A stretch of 64,000 bases of DNA from JAGNHS01 sp964609695 (GTDB lineage: Bacteria; Bdellovibrionota; UBA2428): the NCBI GenBank assembly GCA_964609695.1, contig CAZSSP010000004.1, positions 1-64,000 of the forward strand, given 5' to 3'. The position numbers were made by a program, and so were the translations under genes. Shown one piece after another: positions 9,789 to 19,701 of the stretch (position 1 is its first letter; each line of letters opens with the position of its first letter). The notes beneath the pieces are model-generated. The model saw only the letters and a list, made by a program, of their open reading frames with translations. It did not search any database and had not been told where the DNA came from.

Positions 9789-10099
9789 CCCTTTAGTCTC
9801 CTTAGATCATCTAAATAAACACTGCCGTGTTTTCTAGAAAGTGCCACAAAAATTGAAAAGGCCACAGCAGCTTCTGCGGCCGCAACTAACACAACAAACA
9901 TAAACAATGCAGAAGAATCTGGGTTTCCATTAAGTTTTCCGAATGTGACCAAAAGCAAATTCACGCCATTGAGCATAAGCTCCAATGACATCAAAACAAC
10001 GAGTCCATTTCTTCTGGCAAGAAAACCAAAGACACCCAAAGAAAAAATAACTATGGCTATGGTTGCGTGAAATTGCGTTTCATTAATAGCCCAAAACAT
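9785..10099 (-). CDS. nuoK: NADH-quinone oxidoreductase subunit K (downstream set)
   Basis: A small three-helix subunit (104 residues) of the complex I membrane arm, taking part in the central axis of charged residues. The two membrane glutamates expected of NuoK are visible: one in the MSLELMLNGVN helix and one in the AAAEAAVAFS helix. The length is normal for the family. It overlaps nuoL by four bases and follows nuoJ by two bases, so it is part of one tightly packed operon. The second copy is at 19702-20025. Confidence 0.95.
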   Translation of the reverse strand: MFWAINETQFHATIAIVIFSLGVFGFLARRNGLVVLMSLELMLNGVNLLLVTFGKLNGNPDSSALFMFVVLVAAAEAAVAFSIFVALSRKHGSVYLDDLRRLKG

Positions 10100-10101
10100 T
10101 C

Positions 10102-10650
10102 TTAGCCATTCTCCCCTTTAAGACTTCTTCTAATGGGTTTTGACATAAGAACAACTCCCATAATTGCAGCCAGTATTAAAAATCCGGTCAACTGAAAAGG
10201 AAACATATACGTACTTAAAAAACTAGAAGAAATCGCTTTCGCACTAAGCGCGCCATTGGAAACCTCTTCTACAGATTTGCTAGAAAAAAAGTCGAAACTC
10301 GTTACAGGAACCAATGACCACAATATTACAAGCAGAAAAAATCCAGTCGCTAATGCCGCAAAAACAAGCTTCAACAAACGACCGGGAATTAAAACTTTTG
10401 TAACTTTTAAATCTAAAAGCATAACGATAAAAACAAAAAGTACGGCGATCGCTCCGGCGTAAACCAAAACCTGAATCACACCAACAAAATAGGCCTGTAG
10501 ACCAAAATAAAGAACCGCCGTACTAAACAGCGTTCCCATTAAAGCCAGCGCTGAAATAACAGGATTTCTGGAGCTCACAACAACAACAGCAAAAAAAACA
10601 GCTGCAAAGCCCGCAATCCACTGAAGTAGGCTCGGAGTGATACTGCTCAT
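10102..10650 (-). CDS. nuoJ: NADH-quinone oxidoreductase subunit J (downstream set)
   Basis: NuoJ is a five-helix membrane subunit next to NuoA, NuoH and NuoK. The 182-residue protein shows the conserved third helix (QVLVYAGAIAVLFVFIVMLL), which carries the flexible pi-bulge region in characterised complexes. A hydrophilic loop of about 25 residues precedes the final helix. Its ATG overlaps the stop of nuoH (ATGA). The paralogue at 20028-20546 shares the same architecture with different sequence. Confidence 0.94.
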   Translation of the reverse strand: MSSITPSLLQWIAGFAAVFFAVVVVSSRNPVISALALMGTLFSTAVLYFGLQAYFVGVIQVLVYAGAIAVLFVFIVMLLDLKVTKVLIPGRLLKLVFAALATGFFLLVILWSLVPVTSFDFFSSKSVEEVSNGALSAKAISSSFLSTYMFPFQLTGFLILAAIMGVVLMSKPIRRSLKGENG

Positions 10651-11729
10651 GAGGGGGCTCCATCCTTAAAAAAAGACCAAAGTAGACTTATAATAAAATT
10701 GAAAATACCAATCGGAAGTAAGATCTTCCAACCTAAAGTCATAAGTTGGTCATATCTAAATCTAGGCAGGGTCCACCTAACCCAAACAAAAACCCACATA
10801 AAGAAAAAAACTTTTATCACAAAGGAAATAATCTGAAGAATTGCGACCACCCAAGTGGCGTGCTCTAAACTAAAACCGTGATTATAAAAAAGGCCACGCA
10901 AAACTTCTTCACTAAAGAATGGAATGTTATATCCACCTAAAAATAAAGTGACCAAAAACGCCGAAGACAAATACATAGCGGCGTATTCACCTAAAAAGAA
11001 AAGTCCAAACTTCAATCCCGAATATTCTGTGTGATATCCAGCAACCAATTCTGACTCCCCTTCCGGCAAATCAAATGGCAGTCTGTTGGTTTCAGCAAAA
11101 GAGCAAATCCATAACACCAAAAAACACAGAGGCTGCATAAGCGCACCCCAAAAAGGAAGAGATGAACCTGCTTCTTGTAGTTTAACAATTTCTCTCAAAT
11201 CTAGAGTGTTATAAGTGACAACTAGAGACGCTATACAAATTCCTATAGCCACTTCGTAACTAATCATTTGTGAGCTTGCCCTAAGGGCACCCATAAGAGA
11301 AAATTTATTATTTGAAGACCACCCTGCGGTTAAAACTGAAAACACATGCAAGCTAGAAATCGAAAGCAAGAAAAGGAGACTAACGTTAAAACTTGCGATT
11401 TGGAGTGGATACTCTTGTCCATTAACAAGAATGCTTCCGCCAAACGGAATCACACTAAAAGCAAAAATGGGAGGAATCACCGCCAACACAGGGGCTAATA
11501 TAAAAAGAAATTTATTGGCTTTTCTTGGAATGTTTTCTTCTTTGAAAACCATTTTTAATGCATCAGACATGGGTTGAAGAAGCCCAAAGGGCCCCACTCT
11601 ATTGGGTCCCACTCGACGCTGCATCCAAGCTGAGCCCCATCTTTCAACCATTAAAATTACAGGAATTCCGGACAACAATCCCACGCCCACAACTACAACC
11701 AACAAAAGCGTCCACTGAAAAATTGTCAT
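10647..11729 (-). CDS. nuoH: NADH-quinone oxidoreductase subunit H (downstream set)
   Basis: NuoH anchors the peripheral arm and forms part of the quinone cavity and the E-channel. The 360-residue protein contains the family landmarks QRRVGPNRVGPFGLLQ near the N-terminus and AETNRLPFDLPEGESELVAG in the middle, with the conserved carboxylates of the first cytoplasmic loop. It lies directly after nuoF, although a complete operon would have nuoG between F and H and nuoI between H and J. The copy at 20543-21685 has the variant AECNRTPFDLPEAESELVSG. Confidence 0.96.
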   Translation of the reverse strand: MTIFQWTLLLVVVVGVGLLSGIPVILMVERWGSAWMQRRVGPNRVGPFGLLQPMSDALKMVFKEENIPRKANKFLFILAPVLAVIPPIFAFSVIPFGGSILVNGQEYPLQIASFNVSLLFLLSISSLHVFSVLTAGWSSNNKFSLMGALRASSQMISYEVAIGICIASLVVTYNTLDLREIVKLQEAGSSLPFWGALMQPLCFLVLWICSFAETNRLPFDLPEGESELVAGYHTEYSGLKFGLFFLGEYAAMYLSSAFLVTLFLGGYNIPFFSEEVLRGLFYNHGFSLEHATWVVAILQIISFVIKVFFFMWVFVWVRWTLPRFRYDQLMTLGWKILLPIGIFNFIISLLWSFFKDGAPS

Positions 11730-11730
11730 C

Positions 11731-13098
11731 TTAGTTTTTTTGTCTAGACCTCACGCTTTCGAGAAGTGCAGCAAGCTGTCCAGAAACTTTTGGAAGCTTG
11801 GGTTTAAATTGATCATCAGGCAATGCCAAGGCTTCAAATTCAGCGGTGAATTTATCGACCATTGAAATAACCGGCATCGCACAGGCATCCGACAAAACGC
11901 AAATGGTTTTGCCTGCCATATTTTGACAAGCTTCTTTTATCTTTGGAACATCGGCCCTGGATCCCTCGTGATTAACCAATCTTTTAATCATCGAATAAAC
12001 CCACTTCGTTCCTTCACGGCACGGAACACATTGCCCACAAGATTCGTGAGCATAAAATCGCGCTGTAAGCATTGCAATTTCGGGAATGGAACGAGTGTCA
12101 TCAAGAACGATAACTGCGCCACTACCAAACATAGTTTTTTTCGCGGCTAAGGAATCGAAATCCATATTCACGTCAAATTCATCTTCTCTAAGTAAAGGAG
12201 AAGAACTTCCACCGGGATAACAGGCTTTGAATTTTCTACCGGGAAGTGGTCCACCACATATTTCATTCAACAAAGTTCTCAACGGAAGTCCCAATGGAAT
12301 TTCGTAGTAACCAGGTCTTTGAACATCACCAGAAACACAAACCAATTTTGTTCCTGCGCCTCGAGGTGTTCCATTGCCAAGTTTTTTAAACCACTCGGCT
12401 CCATTGTTTAATATTCCTGGAACATGTGACAATGTCTCAACATTGTTTACAACAGTAGGACAACCAAAAACTCCACTGACCGCAGGAAAAGGAGGCTTCA
12501 AACGAGGTTGTCCTCGATCTCCCTCTAGAGATTCAATTAAGCCTGTTTCTTCTCCACAAATATAAGCACCTGCTCCAACATGAACAGTTAAATCAAAGTT
12601 CTTTCCTGAACCAAAAATATTTTTTCCTAGATAACCTTTTTGATAAGCCTCTTCTATAGCGGCCTCTAAGCGTCGACGAGCAAGTCTCAGCTCATATCTA
12701 ATATAAATATAACCCGTCTGAGAACGAACAGACATTGCAGCACAAATCATTCCCTCAATGAGCCGATGAGGAAGGTGTTCCATGATTTGCCTGTCTTTAA
12801 AAGTTCCCGGCTCACCTTCGTCTGCATTACAGACCAAATAAACTGGCTTCGGAGAACTCTTCGAAATAAAACTCCACTTAACGCCCGCCGGAAAACCCGC
12901 ACCACCTAAGCCCCGAAGACCGGCATCTTTAACCAAATTTATTATATTATCGGGTTCATCGTTTACAGCTTTTTTTGCAGCAACATAGCCGCCAAGTTCT
13001 TTTTCAAAAACATCCAGAGTCCACGATTTGTCTTTTTCAATTCCAGCTATGACAACTCTGTTTTCTAAAGGATGAGGGGCCAGTACCTTTTGACTCAC
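11731..13098 (-). CDS. nuoF: NADH-quinone oxidoreductase subunit F (NADH/FMN-binding)
   Basis: NuoF oxidises NADH at the tip of the peripheral arm, passing electrons through FMN to cluster N3. The 455-residue protein has the FMN/NADH-binding glycine-rich stretch RGLGGAGFPAG near residue 63, GEETGLIESLEG in the middle, and the 4Fe-4S ligand motif SCGQCVPCREG with a later Cys near the C-terminus. The GTG start follows a GGAGG site and overlaps the nuoE stop. It is present only once in the window. NuoG, its usual partner, is missing here. Confidence 0.96.
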   Translation of the reverse strand: MSQKVLAPHPLENRVVIAGIEKDKSWTLDVFEKELGGYVAAKKAVNDEPDNIINLVKDAGLRGLGGAGFPAGVKWSFISKSSPKPVYLVCNADEGEPGTFKDRQIMEHLPHRLIEGMICAAMSVRSQTGYIYIRYELRLARRRLEAAIEEAYQKGYLGKNIFGSGKNFDLTVHVGAGAYICGEETGLIESLEGDRGQPRLKPPFPAVSGVFGCPTVVNNVETLSHVPGILNNGAEWFKKLGNGTPRGAGTKLVCVSGDVQRPGYYEIPLGLPLRTLLNEICGGPLPGRKFKACYPGGSSSPLLREDEFDVNMDFDSLAAKKTMFGSGAVIVLDDTRSIPEIAMLTARFYAHESCGQCVPCREGTKWVYSMIKRLVNHEGSRADVPKIKEACQNMAGKTICVLSDACAMPVISMVDKFTAEFEALALPDDQFKPKLPKVSGQLAALLESVRSRQKN

Positions 13099-13628
13099 GC
13101 GATACCTCCGTCCTTCATTCTTTCGGCATAATCCTCATGAGCTGCTTTTCCACTCGATAAGGCCTCAATAATCTTTTCAATTTTTTCAGGATCAAGATTT
13201 TCGTGATAGTCCCAATTATTAACCTGCATTACGGGAGCTGTTGAACAAGAAGCCAAACACTCGACCCTTTCAACACTAAACTTTCCATCAGGAGTGGTTT
13301 CGCCTTCTTTAATTCCAAGTTTGCTTTTAATCTTTTCCAAAACGGCAGGACTACCACGCATGTGGCAAGTGATGTTGTGACAAACTTGAAGATTAAACTT
13401 TCCGCAGGGTTTAAATTTAAAAAGGGAATAAAAAGAAGCCACTTCTCTTACACGAGCAGGGCTGAGATCCATCCTTGAGGCAACATATTCAATCGCATCA
13501 ACTGAAAGATAAGAAACTTCTGTTTGTACTAAATGGAGCAAGGGAATCAGTACGGCGTTTTTTTGTGGATAGCGAGTTAATAGCCATTGAAATTTTTTTT
13601 CAACTTCTGGTGAAAAAGTATAACTCAC
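13095..13628 (-). CDS. nuoE: NADH-quinone oxidoreductase subunit E (2Fe-2S)
   Basis: NuoE is a thioredoxin-fold subunit holding the 2Fe-2S cluster N1a next to NuoF. All four ligand cysteines are visible in the expected spacing: C-x4-C in VCHNITCHMRG and C-x3-C in CLASCSTAP. The 177-residue length is normal. It starts with GTG overlapping the stop codon of nuoC, and overlaps nuoF by four bases. It is single-copy in the window and lies between nuoC and nuoF, with nuoD missing from its usual place. Confidence 0.95.
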   Translation of the reverse strand: MSYTFSPEVEKKFQWLLTRYPQKNAVLIPLLHLVQTEVSYLSVDAIEYVASRMDLSPARVREVASFYSLFKFKPCGKFNLQVCHNITCHMRGSPAVLEKIKSKLGIKEGETTPDGKFSVERVECLASCSTAPVMQVNNWDYHENLDPEKIEKIIEALSSGKAAHEDYAERMKDGGIA

Positions 13629-14167
13629 TCCGTAGCCCCTTCCTTAACAAAATTATTTGAAAAAGGGCTAAAAACATCTTCGGAAGAATTTTGATTTGGA
13701 AAATTTTGTCTATAATCCACAACAAAATCCTTACGGAGCGGATGACCCTGAAAAGATGTTGGCATTAAAATTCTACGCAAATCCGGATGTCCTTCAAATG
13801 AAATTCCGTACATATCGAAAACTTCTCTTTCAAGCCAGTTTGCACCTGCCCACAAATCAACAATTGAAGTGATTGAGGGAGCGGTATCATCCTTAAGTGG
13901 AACTAAAACCCTACACCGTTGCCCCAAGCTCATTGCAATTAATTCATAAACCATAAAAAATCTTGGGCAAGAGGGGTGATCATCATAGGCGGTTAAATCT
14001 GCCAAATGATCAAAGGGGTTAGAGGCGCCGCGAAGAGCAACCAATAAAGATCTAAAGTTATCAGGCGAACATTTAATTTCCCAATCATTAGCGGCGCTTT
14101 TGCTAACACTTAAAAGCTTAGTGCCCCACTCTAATTCAATCTCATTAAGCCATTGTGGTTTTTCCAT
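13625..14167 (-). CDS. nuoC: NADH-quinone oxidoreductase subunit C (30 kDa)
   Basis: NuoC is a peripheral-arm subunit that packs against NuoD and NuoB. The 180-residue protein carries the family signature EREVFDMYGISFEGHPDLRR followed by GHPLRKDF. I chose the ATG at 14167, which overlaps the nuoA stop codon as TAATG. An in-frame start at 14182 would lie inside nuoA. The two genes that normally flank nuoC, nuoB and nuoD, are not present: nuoA runs straight into nuoC and nuoC straight into nuoE. Confidence 0.95.
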   Translation of the reverse strand: MEKPQWLNEIELEWGTKLLSVSKSAANDWEIKCSPDNFRSLLVALRGASNPFDHLADLTAYDDHPSCPRFFMVYELIAMSLGQRCRVLVPLKDDTAPSITSIVDLWAGANWLEREVFDMYGISFEGHPDLRRILMPTSFQGHPLRKDFVVDYRQNFPNQNSSEDVFSPFSNNFVKEGATE

Positions 14168-14547
14168 TATACGATTTCCCACTCGAGAGCTTTAACTTTA
14201 AACTCATACCAAAGTCCCAATAAAAAATAGAAAAGAAAAAATCCAGTTAAGCCCAGGCTGATGTATCCGAGCGCCTTCATCTCCGGCCATACAATTGCAA
14301 CAGGAATAAGAAAGGCAACCTCTAAATCAAACAACAAAAAGAGAATCGCTACTAAATAATATTTAACGCTGATTTTATCTCTTGGATTCCCCGAAGCAGG
14401 AACACCACACTCATACGGCTCAATTTTTACGCCCCTGAGATCGCGTGGGCCTAGAAACCTACCAACAAAAAGCGCCCCCGAAGCAACAATTACGGCAAAA
14501 CAGAGCATAGCCGCAAGAGGAATCAAAACATCGTTTGGGGCTTCCAT
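14167..14547 (-). CDS. nuoA: NADH-quinone oxidoreductase subunit A (downstream set)
   Basis: NuoA is a three-helix membrane subunit at the junction of the two arms of complex I. The 126-residue protein has the conserved first loop motif YECGVPASG and the second helix FLLFDLEVAFLIP with its acidic residues. The ATG at 14547 is chosen because AGGAA sits nine bases upstream. A GTG three codons earlier would have no room for a binding site. It begins 18 bases after the stop of the upstream-set nuoN, so both sets may be on one transcript. Confidence 0.94.
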   Translation of the reverse strand: MEAPNDVLIPLAAMLCFAVIVASGALFVGRFLGPRDLRGVKIEPYECGVPASGNPRDKISVKYYLVAILFLLFDLEVAFLIPVAIVWPEMKALGYISLGLTGFFLFYFLLGLWYEFKVKALEWEIV

Positions 14548-14565
14548 CAAAAACACTTCCTACCA

Positions 14566-16047
14566 TTATGCGCCCATGAAAAGACCAAGCACTCTTTGAG
14601 CAAGGTTCATCACGGGTTCCCAATAGATTCCAAGAACAAGATTGGGAATAGCTAACAAAGAGATAAATACGACCGTAGTTTTGCAGTCAAATATGTTTTG
14701 TTGCTCAACTGAATCCTGACCAACGGGAGCCTCTAAAAACATTACTTTAACCACTTTCACATAATAATAGAGCGATATTACAGAATTGATTGCAGCTAAA
14801 AGAGCAAAACTATACATTCCCTGCTTTAAGATTGCTGAAAACAAGTAAAACTTCCCAATAAAACCCGCAAAAGGAGGAAGTCCAACCAATGAAAATAAAA
14901 ACACAGCCATCGCGATCCCATAAAAAGGATGTCTGCGGCCTAAACCTTTAAACTGAGTTAATGAATCTGAACCATAAGCATCTTCAACTTTTGAAGTGAC
15001 CCAAAAAGCACCTAGATTCATTAAGCAGTACAAAATGATGTAGAAAACTATCGCAGATAAGCCTTCTTGTGTACGGGTTGTTGTACCCATTAAAATATAT
15101 CCGGCATGTGCAATACTTGAATAAGCTAAAAGACGCTTAACAGAAACCTGGCCGAGGGCAGCCAAATTTCCCATAAACATAGTAAACAACGATGAATACA
15201 TTAAGAACTTTGGCCAATCGAAAGAGCCCAATATTTCAAAATTAGCCTCTCCTCGACTTTGAGAAAAACCAGTTACAAAAAATCTAACAAGTAGAGCAAC
15301 TCCCGCAGCCTTTGGTCCCACAGAAAAAAGGGCCGTTACAGGGGTTGGAGCTCCTTCATAAACGTCCGGAGTCCACATGTGCATAGGCGCAGCAGAAATT
15401 TTATATCCAATGCCAGCAAAAACTAAAAGAACGGCTACCCACAACAAAGGAGGCAATGTTTCCACTGGAGTTTGAGCAAAAAATGATCGAATAGACAATA
15501 AATCCAAATGACCTGTAATTCCAAAAATTAAACTCATTCCGAAAACCATGAGCGCCGAAGCCATGGAGCCATAAACGACATATTTTAAGGAAGATTCTAC
15601 GGAAGAACTTTTTTCCCTGCTAAAACCAGCCAATGTGTAACTTAAAATTGAAACTGTTTCGATGGCCAAATAAATCATTAAAAAATGATTCGCTGAAACC
15701 ATAAAAATTAATCCGCTACAAAGAGCTAATAAAATAGAGTTAAATTCAATTCTTCTTTCGTCTGGTATTGCCTTCGATCCAACGCTCATCAACAGGGCCG
15801 CAGTAACAACCGCTATTGAGAAAAGTGAAAAGAACAAAGAGAAAGGATCAAAGACAAGCATTCCAGCAAAAACATCCTGAGATGATTTTCCAATCATGCT
15901 TATAAAAATAATTGCAGCAACGGCTAAACTTAAAAGGGAGGCTCCGTAAACAAAAGCCTTAGATCGAATCCAGAGCCCAAGTGTTAAAACACACATTCCA
16001 CCCAAACAAAGAACTAAGGCCGGACTAACAATTAACAATGACGGCAT
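14566..16047 (-). CDS. nuoN: NADH-quinone oxidoreductase subunit N (upstream set)
   Basis: Second copy of the antiporter-like subunit N (493 residues, about 14 helices). It contains AIETVSILSYTLAG, the GYKISAAPMHMWTPDVYEGAP segment and LAYSSIAHAGYILMG, which align with the downstream copy but with many substitutions. It is the last gene of the membrane-only set A-H-J-K-L-M-N. Only 18 bases separate its stop from the start of nuoA of the next set, leaving little room for an independent promoter. Confidence 0.95.
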   Translation of the reverse strand: MPSLLIVSPALVLCLGGMCVLTLGLWIRSKAFVYGASLLSLAVAAIIFISMIGKSSQDVFAGMLVFDPFSLFFSLFSIAVVTAALLMSVGSKAIPDERRIEFNSILLALCSGLIFMVSANHFLMIYLAIETVSILSYTLAGFSREKSSSVESSLKYVVYGSMASALMVFGMSLIFGITGHLDLLSIRSFFAQTPVETLPPLLWVAVLLVFAGIGYKISAAPMHMWTPDVYEGAPTPVTALFSVGPKAAGVALLVRFFVTGFSQSRGEANFEILGSFDWPKFLMYSSLFTMFMGNLAALGQVSVKRLLAYSSIAHAGYILMGTTTRTQEGLSAIVFYIILYCLMNLGAFWVTSKVEDAYGSDSLTQFKGLGRRHPFYGIAMAVFLFSLVGLPPFAGFIGKFYLFSAILKQGMYSFALLAAINSVISLYYYVKVVKVMFLEAPVGQDSVEQQNIFDCKTTVVFISLLAIPNLVLGIYWEPVMNLAQRVLGLFMGA

Positions 16048-16048
16048 A

Positions 16049-17605
16049 TTAATACCTTAACGTTTGCAATAATGCGTTTAGAGTAGAAGTTAAATAATTA
16101 AGCACTGGCTGTGGAAACAGACCAATGTAGACACACAATATTCCAAGAGGAATTAATACTATCCACTCGTTAACTCGAATGGGCTCAAGCGCTGTCGCCG
16201 CATGAAGATGACCATGATCGTCTTTATGCAATGTAGTCCATGGCCCCAAGAAAACCCTTTGAACCATCCACAAAAGATAAGCTGCAGTTAAAATAATTCC
16301 CAACGCCGCAATGAGTGTAGGAATTTTATACCCGGGGAAAGCCCCTAAAAAGACCAATGCTTCAGACACAAATCCATTCAACGCCGGTAATCCCAAACTT
16401 GAAAACACAGCCAACATCCAAACAGCGGTGATAACTGGAGCTTTTTGTGCAATTCCACCAAAACCAGGCTTTCCATCATCAGTTACAATGTATCTATGAT
16501 GAAGTCGGTCATACAAAACTCCAACCAACATAAACATCATTGCTGCTGATAATCCGTGGTTAAACATTTGCAAGACTGCCCCATGAATTCCGGCCTCAGT
16601 AAAGACGGCCATACCCAACAAGCAATATCCCATGTGACTAACCGAAGAATATGCGACAAGTTTTTTAAGATCCTTTTGAGCCATCGCACAGAAGGCACCA
16701 TATATAATGTTAATTAAACCTAAAACAACAAGCACGGGTCCGTAATAAACAGATGCTTGAGGGAAAATTGAATAGTTAATTCTCAAAAACCCATAGACAC
16801 CCATTTTAAGCAAAACACCTGCCAGTATTACTGAAACAGCCGTTGGGGCTTGAACGTGGGCCCATGGAAGCCATGTATGAAATGGAAAAATTGGCACTTT
16901 CACTGCAAAACCAACAAAGAGCAACCACCACACTGTTTTATCAAAAGGTAAGTGAAGACCAAAAACATCAACTGTGTAGCCAGCCCAATTTCTTTTCGCC
17001 AATTCAAGAATATTGAAAGTTGCAATTTGTGAACCATCTGGACCGCGGCTGTAGAAATAAAGAGCCAACATTCCCACCAACATTAAAACCGATCCAAATA
17101 GAGTATAGAGAAAGAACTTAATGGCGGCGTATTCTTTCTTCTCACCACCCCATATGCCCACCAAGAAATACATTGGGAGCAACATCACTTCCCAAAACAC
17201 ATAGAACAAAAAGAAGTCTAAGGCACAAAACACGCCCAACATTCCCACGTGAAGAAGAAGGAACATTGAAAAATATCCCTTTACAAGTTTTTTAATATTC
17301 CAACTTGCGAAAATACAAAGAAAGCTAAGCATTGTAGACAGGAGCACCATCAGAATACTCACCCCATCAATTCCAAGATGATATTCAACGTTTATGCTCG
17401 GTATCCAAGAGAGCTTTTCTACAAACTGCATTTGTGTAGAGCTTGTATCAAATCGAGACATTAATATTAGCGCCAAGACAAAAGGAACAAATGTCACAGC
17501 CGCTGCAATTGTTTTTACAAGTTTTTCCTGCCCCCCAGGCACAAACATAATGGCAATGACGCCAAGTAGAGGAAAGAACGTAATCCAACTCAATATATGA
17601 TCCAT
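16049..17605 (-). CDS. nuoM: NADH-quinone oxidoreductase subunit M (upstream set)
   Basis: Second copy of NuoM, 518 residues. It shows the conserved FWEVMLLPMYFLVGIWG helix with its membrane glutamate, KVPIFPFHTWLPWAHVQAPT, and LAGVLLKMGVYGFLR. The C-terminal region adds a short histidine-bearing loop (DDHGHLHA) before the last helices. It lies one base from nuoL and two bases from nuoN in a compact operon. It probably forms the middle proton channel of a second type of membrane arm. Confidence 0.95.
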   Translation of the reverse strand: MDHILSWITFFPLLGVIAIMFVPGGQEKLVKTIAAAVTFVPFVLALILMSRFDTSSTQMQFVEKLSWIPSINVEYHLGIDGVSILMVLLSTMLSFLCIFASWNIKKLVKGYFSMFLLLHVGMLGVFCALDFFLFYVFWEVMLLPMYFLVGIWGGEKKEYAAIKFFLYTLFGSVLMLVGMLALYFYSRGPDGSQIATFNILELAKRNWAGYTVDVFGLHLPFDKTVWWLLFVGFAVKVPIFPFHTWLPWAHVQAPTAVSVILAGVLLKMGVYGFLRINYSIFPQASVYYGPVLVVLGLINIIYGAFCAMAQKDLKKLVAYSSVSHMGYCLLGMAVFTEAGIHGAVLQMFNHGLSAAMMFMLVGVLYDRLHHRYIVTDDGKPGFGGIAQKAPVITAVWMLAVFSSLGLPALNGFVSEALVFLGAFPGYKIPTLIAALGIILTAAYLLWMVQRVFLGPWTTLHKDDHGHLHAATALEPIRVNEWIVLIPLGILCVYIGLFPQPVLNYLTSTLNALLQTLRY

Positions 17606-19699
17606 CTAGAAGACCTCTTTAAGTATGCTAACTAGCATTAATGCAAAAACAGCCACCATAAGGTAACGCTGTACTTTTCCGTTTTGTAAAATTTGTAGAG
17701 ACGATCCAAAAAATACAGGAATGCCGCCACCAATTTTATCTACAAAAATCTGATCGACAAATGCATCGTCGACTTTTCCAACAACATCTTTAGTAATCTT
17801 GCTGGCATCTTTCCAACCATCTACACCCACGCGATCAATAACCGAATTATCAAATTTTGCAAAAAAAGATGAGAGAGGTAAAAATAATTTTTGAATAAGA
17901 ACTTTTATATAAAAATAATCAAAGAAATAAAGATTATCTGTGATCTTATGAAAGAAAGATGGCCAAAGCTTCGAAAGCTTTTCTGAAGAAACTTTCTTTG
18001 AGCCATAAACAAGATAACTGAATAAAATTCCTACAGCAGCCAAGATTACAGACATGGTCATACCAGGAATATGCGCCTGATGAAGCGCATGTTCGAGATG
18101 TTCATCAACCTGTTCGTGCATGGGTGGAACTACCATCTTGGTAAACCATTCGTTTATTCCGCCAAGAATATAGTCGCCATGACCAAACAATCCGCCAGTA
18201 AGCGATCCACTAAAGAGAACAGAAAGAGATAGCGAAGCCAAGACTACCAACGGTAACCACATATTCCACGAAACTTCGTGTGCATGATCATAATGATGAT
18301 GATCGTGTGGTTTACCCCAAAAAGTCATAAAGATTAATCGGAACATATAAAACGCAGTTAGTCCCGCGGTTAAAAATCCGGCTATGGGCAAAAACATATG
18401 CTGAGGATGGGCCATTCCGCCGTAAGCCAATGCCGACACTAAAATCATGTCTTTTGAAACAAATCCGCTAAAACCAGGAACTCCAGAAATTGCCAGCGTT
18501 GCGACAAGCATTGCCATATATGTAATAGGAAGTTTTTTCTTCAAGCCACCCATGTGTCGCATGTCTTGTTCGTGGTGCATGGCATAGATAACTGCTCCAG
18601 AAGCCATAAACAAACACGCCTTGAAGAGTGCGTGTGTAATTAAATGCATAAACGAAGCCGCGTATGCACCCACTCCGACCGCCAACACCATGTATCCCAA
18701 CTGAGATAGCGTTGAGTAAGCCAAGACTTTTTTAATGTCGTTTTGTTTGACTGCCAAAATTGCAGCCAACAGAGAAGTTGCCGCTCCAATATACGCAACA
18801 ACAGGAAGCACTCCTCCCAGCTCAAGCAAAGGAAAGGATCTAATAATTAAATAGACGCCAGCAGCGACCATTGTTGCCGCGTGAATTAGCGCAGAAACCG
18901 GAGTTGGGCCCTCCATGGCATCAGGCAACCAAACCTGCAAAGGAAATTGAGCAGATTTTCCAACTGTTCCGCAAAAAATTAAAAACCCAATAAAAGTTGC
19001 TGCGGAAATTCCTAGAATTTGTCCGTTAAACGCTCCCGATTCAATTCCATGATAGATATCTTCAAAACGAAAAGAATGGATAAGAGAAAACAAGGCCAGC
19101 ATTCCGACAAAGAACAAAGTGTCACCCACTCGAGTTGTCATAAAAGCTTTAATTGAAGCGTTGGCCGCAGAAACCTTTTCTCGATAAAAACCAATCAAAA
19201 GATATGAACAAAGGCCCATGAGCTCCCAACACATAAACAACGTGAATAAATTGTCGGAAATAACCAAGCCCAACATGGCGGAAGTGAATAAAGACAAAAA
19301 CGCAAAAAACGAAGCATATCGATAACCATCGGCAGGAGCTCCGTCATGATCTCGCATATATCCAGTAGAAAACAAATGAATCAGAGTTGCACACAAAGTC
19401 ACCATAAAGAGCATGATGGCCGCGAGGTTATCGATTCGAACTCCAATTTCTAACTTAAAAGGAAATTTTTCTGATCCAATATCTAACCAGGTGGTGTGCC
19501 ACGAATGTTGCCAGTGTGGATCAAAATTACTCCACATTTGAGCAAAAATTGCAGTGGCCAATAAAAACGATCCAAAAATTGCGCCCAAACTCACCCAGTC
19601 GCCCATTCGCGGAAGGCGCTTTCCAAAAAACGCTTGAACAACGTAAGCAATCAACGGCAATAGAGGAATCAGCAGAGCCATTTCAATCACAGGTGTCAT
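17606..19699 (-). CDS. nuoL: NADH-quinone oxidoreductase subunit L (upstream set)
   Basis: Second copy of NuoL, 697 residues, about 60 longer than the downstream copy. It has CWELMGLCSYLLIGFY, GKSAQFPLQVWLPDAMEGPTP, HAATMVAAGVYL and DIKKVLAYSTLSQLG. A loop near two thirds of the length is very rich in histidine and aspartate (KPHDHHHYDHAHE), and a second His-rich stretch (HEQVDEHLEHALHQAH) follows. These could bind metal but may simply be a soluble loop. The C-terminal part carries the lateral helix and final anchor. Confidence 0.95.
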   Translation of the reverse strand: MTPVIEMALLIPLLPLIAYVVQAFFGKRLPRMGDWVSLGAIFGSFLLATAIFAQMWSNFDPHWQHSWHTTWLDIGSEKFPFKLEIGVRIDNLAAIMLFMVTLCATLIHLFSTGYMRDHDGAPADGYRYASFFAFLSLFTSAMLGLVISDNLFTLFMCWELMGLCSYLLIGFYREKVSAANASIKAFMTTRVGDTLFFVGMLALFSLIHSFRFEDIYHGIESGAFNGQILGISAATFIGFLIFCGTVGKSAQFPLQVWLPDAMEGPTPVSALIHAATMVAAGVYLIIRSFPLLELGGVLPVVAYIGAATSLLAAILAVKQNDIKKVLAYSTLSQLGYMVLAVGVGAYAASFMHLITHALFKACLFMASGAVIYAMHHEQDMRHMGGLKKKLPITYMAMLVATLAISGVPGFSGFVSKDMILVSALAYGGMAHPQHMFLPIAGFLTAGLTAFYMFRLIFMTFWGKPHDHHHYDHAHEVSWNMWLPLVVLASLSLSVLFSGSLTGGLFGHGDYILGGINEWFTKMVVPPMHEQVDEHLEHALHQAHIPGMTMSVILAAVGILFSYLVYGSKKVSSEKLSKLWPSFFHKITDNLYFFDYFYIKVLIQKLFLPLSSFFAKFDNSVIDRVGVDGWKDASKITKDVVGKVDDAFVDQIFVDKIGGGIPVFFGSSLQILQNGKVQRYLMVAVFALMLVSILKEVF

Positions 19700-19701
19700 T
19701 G

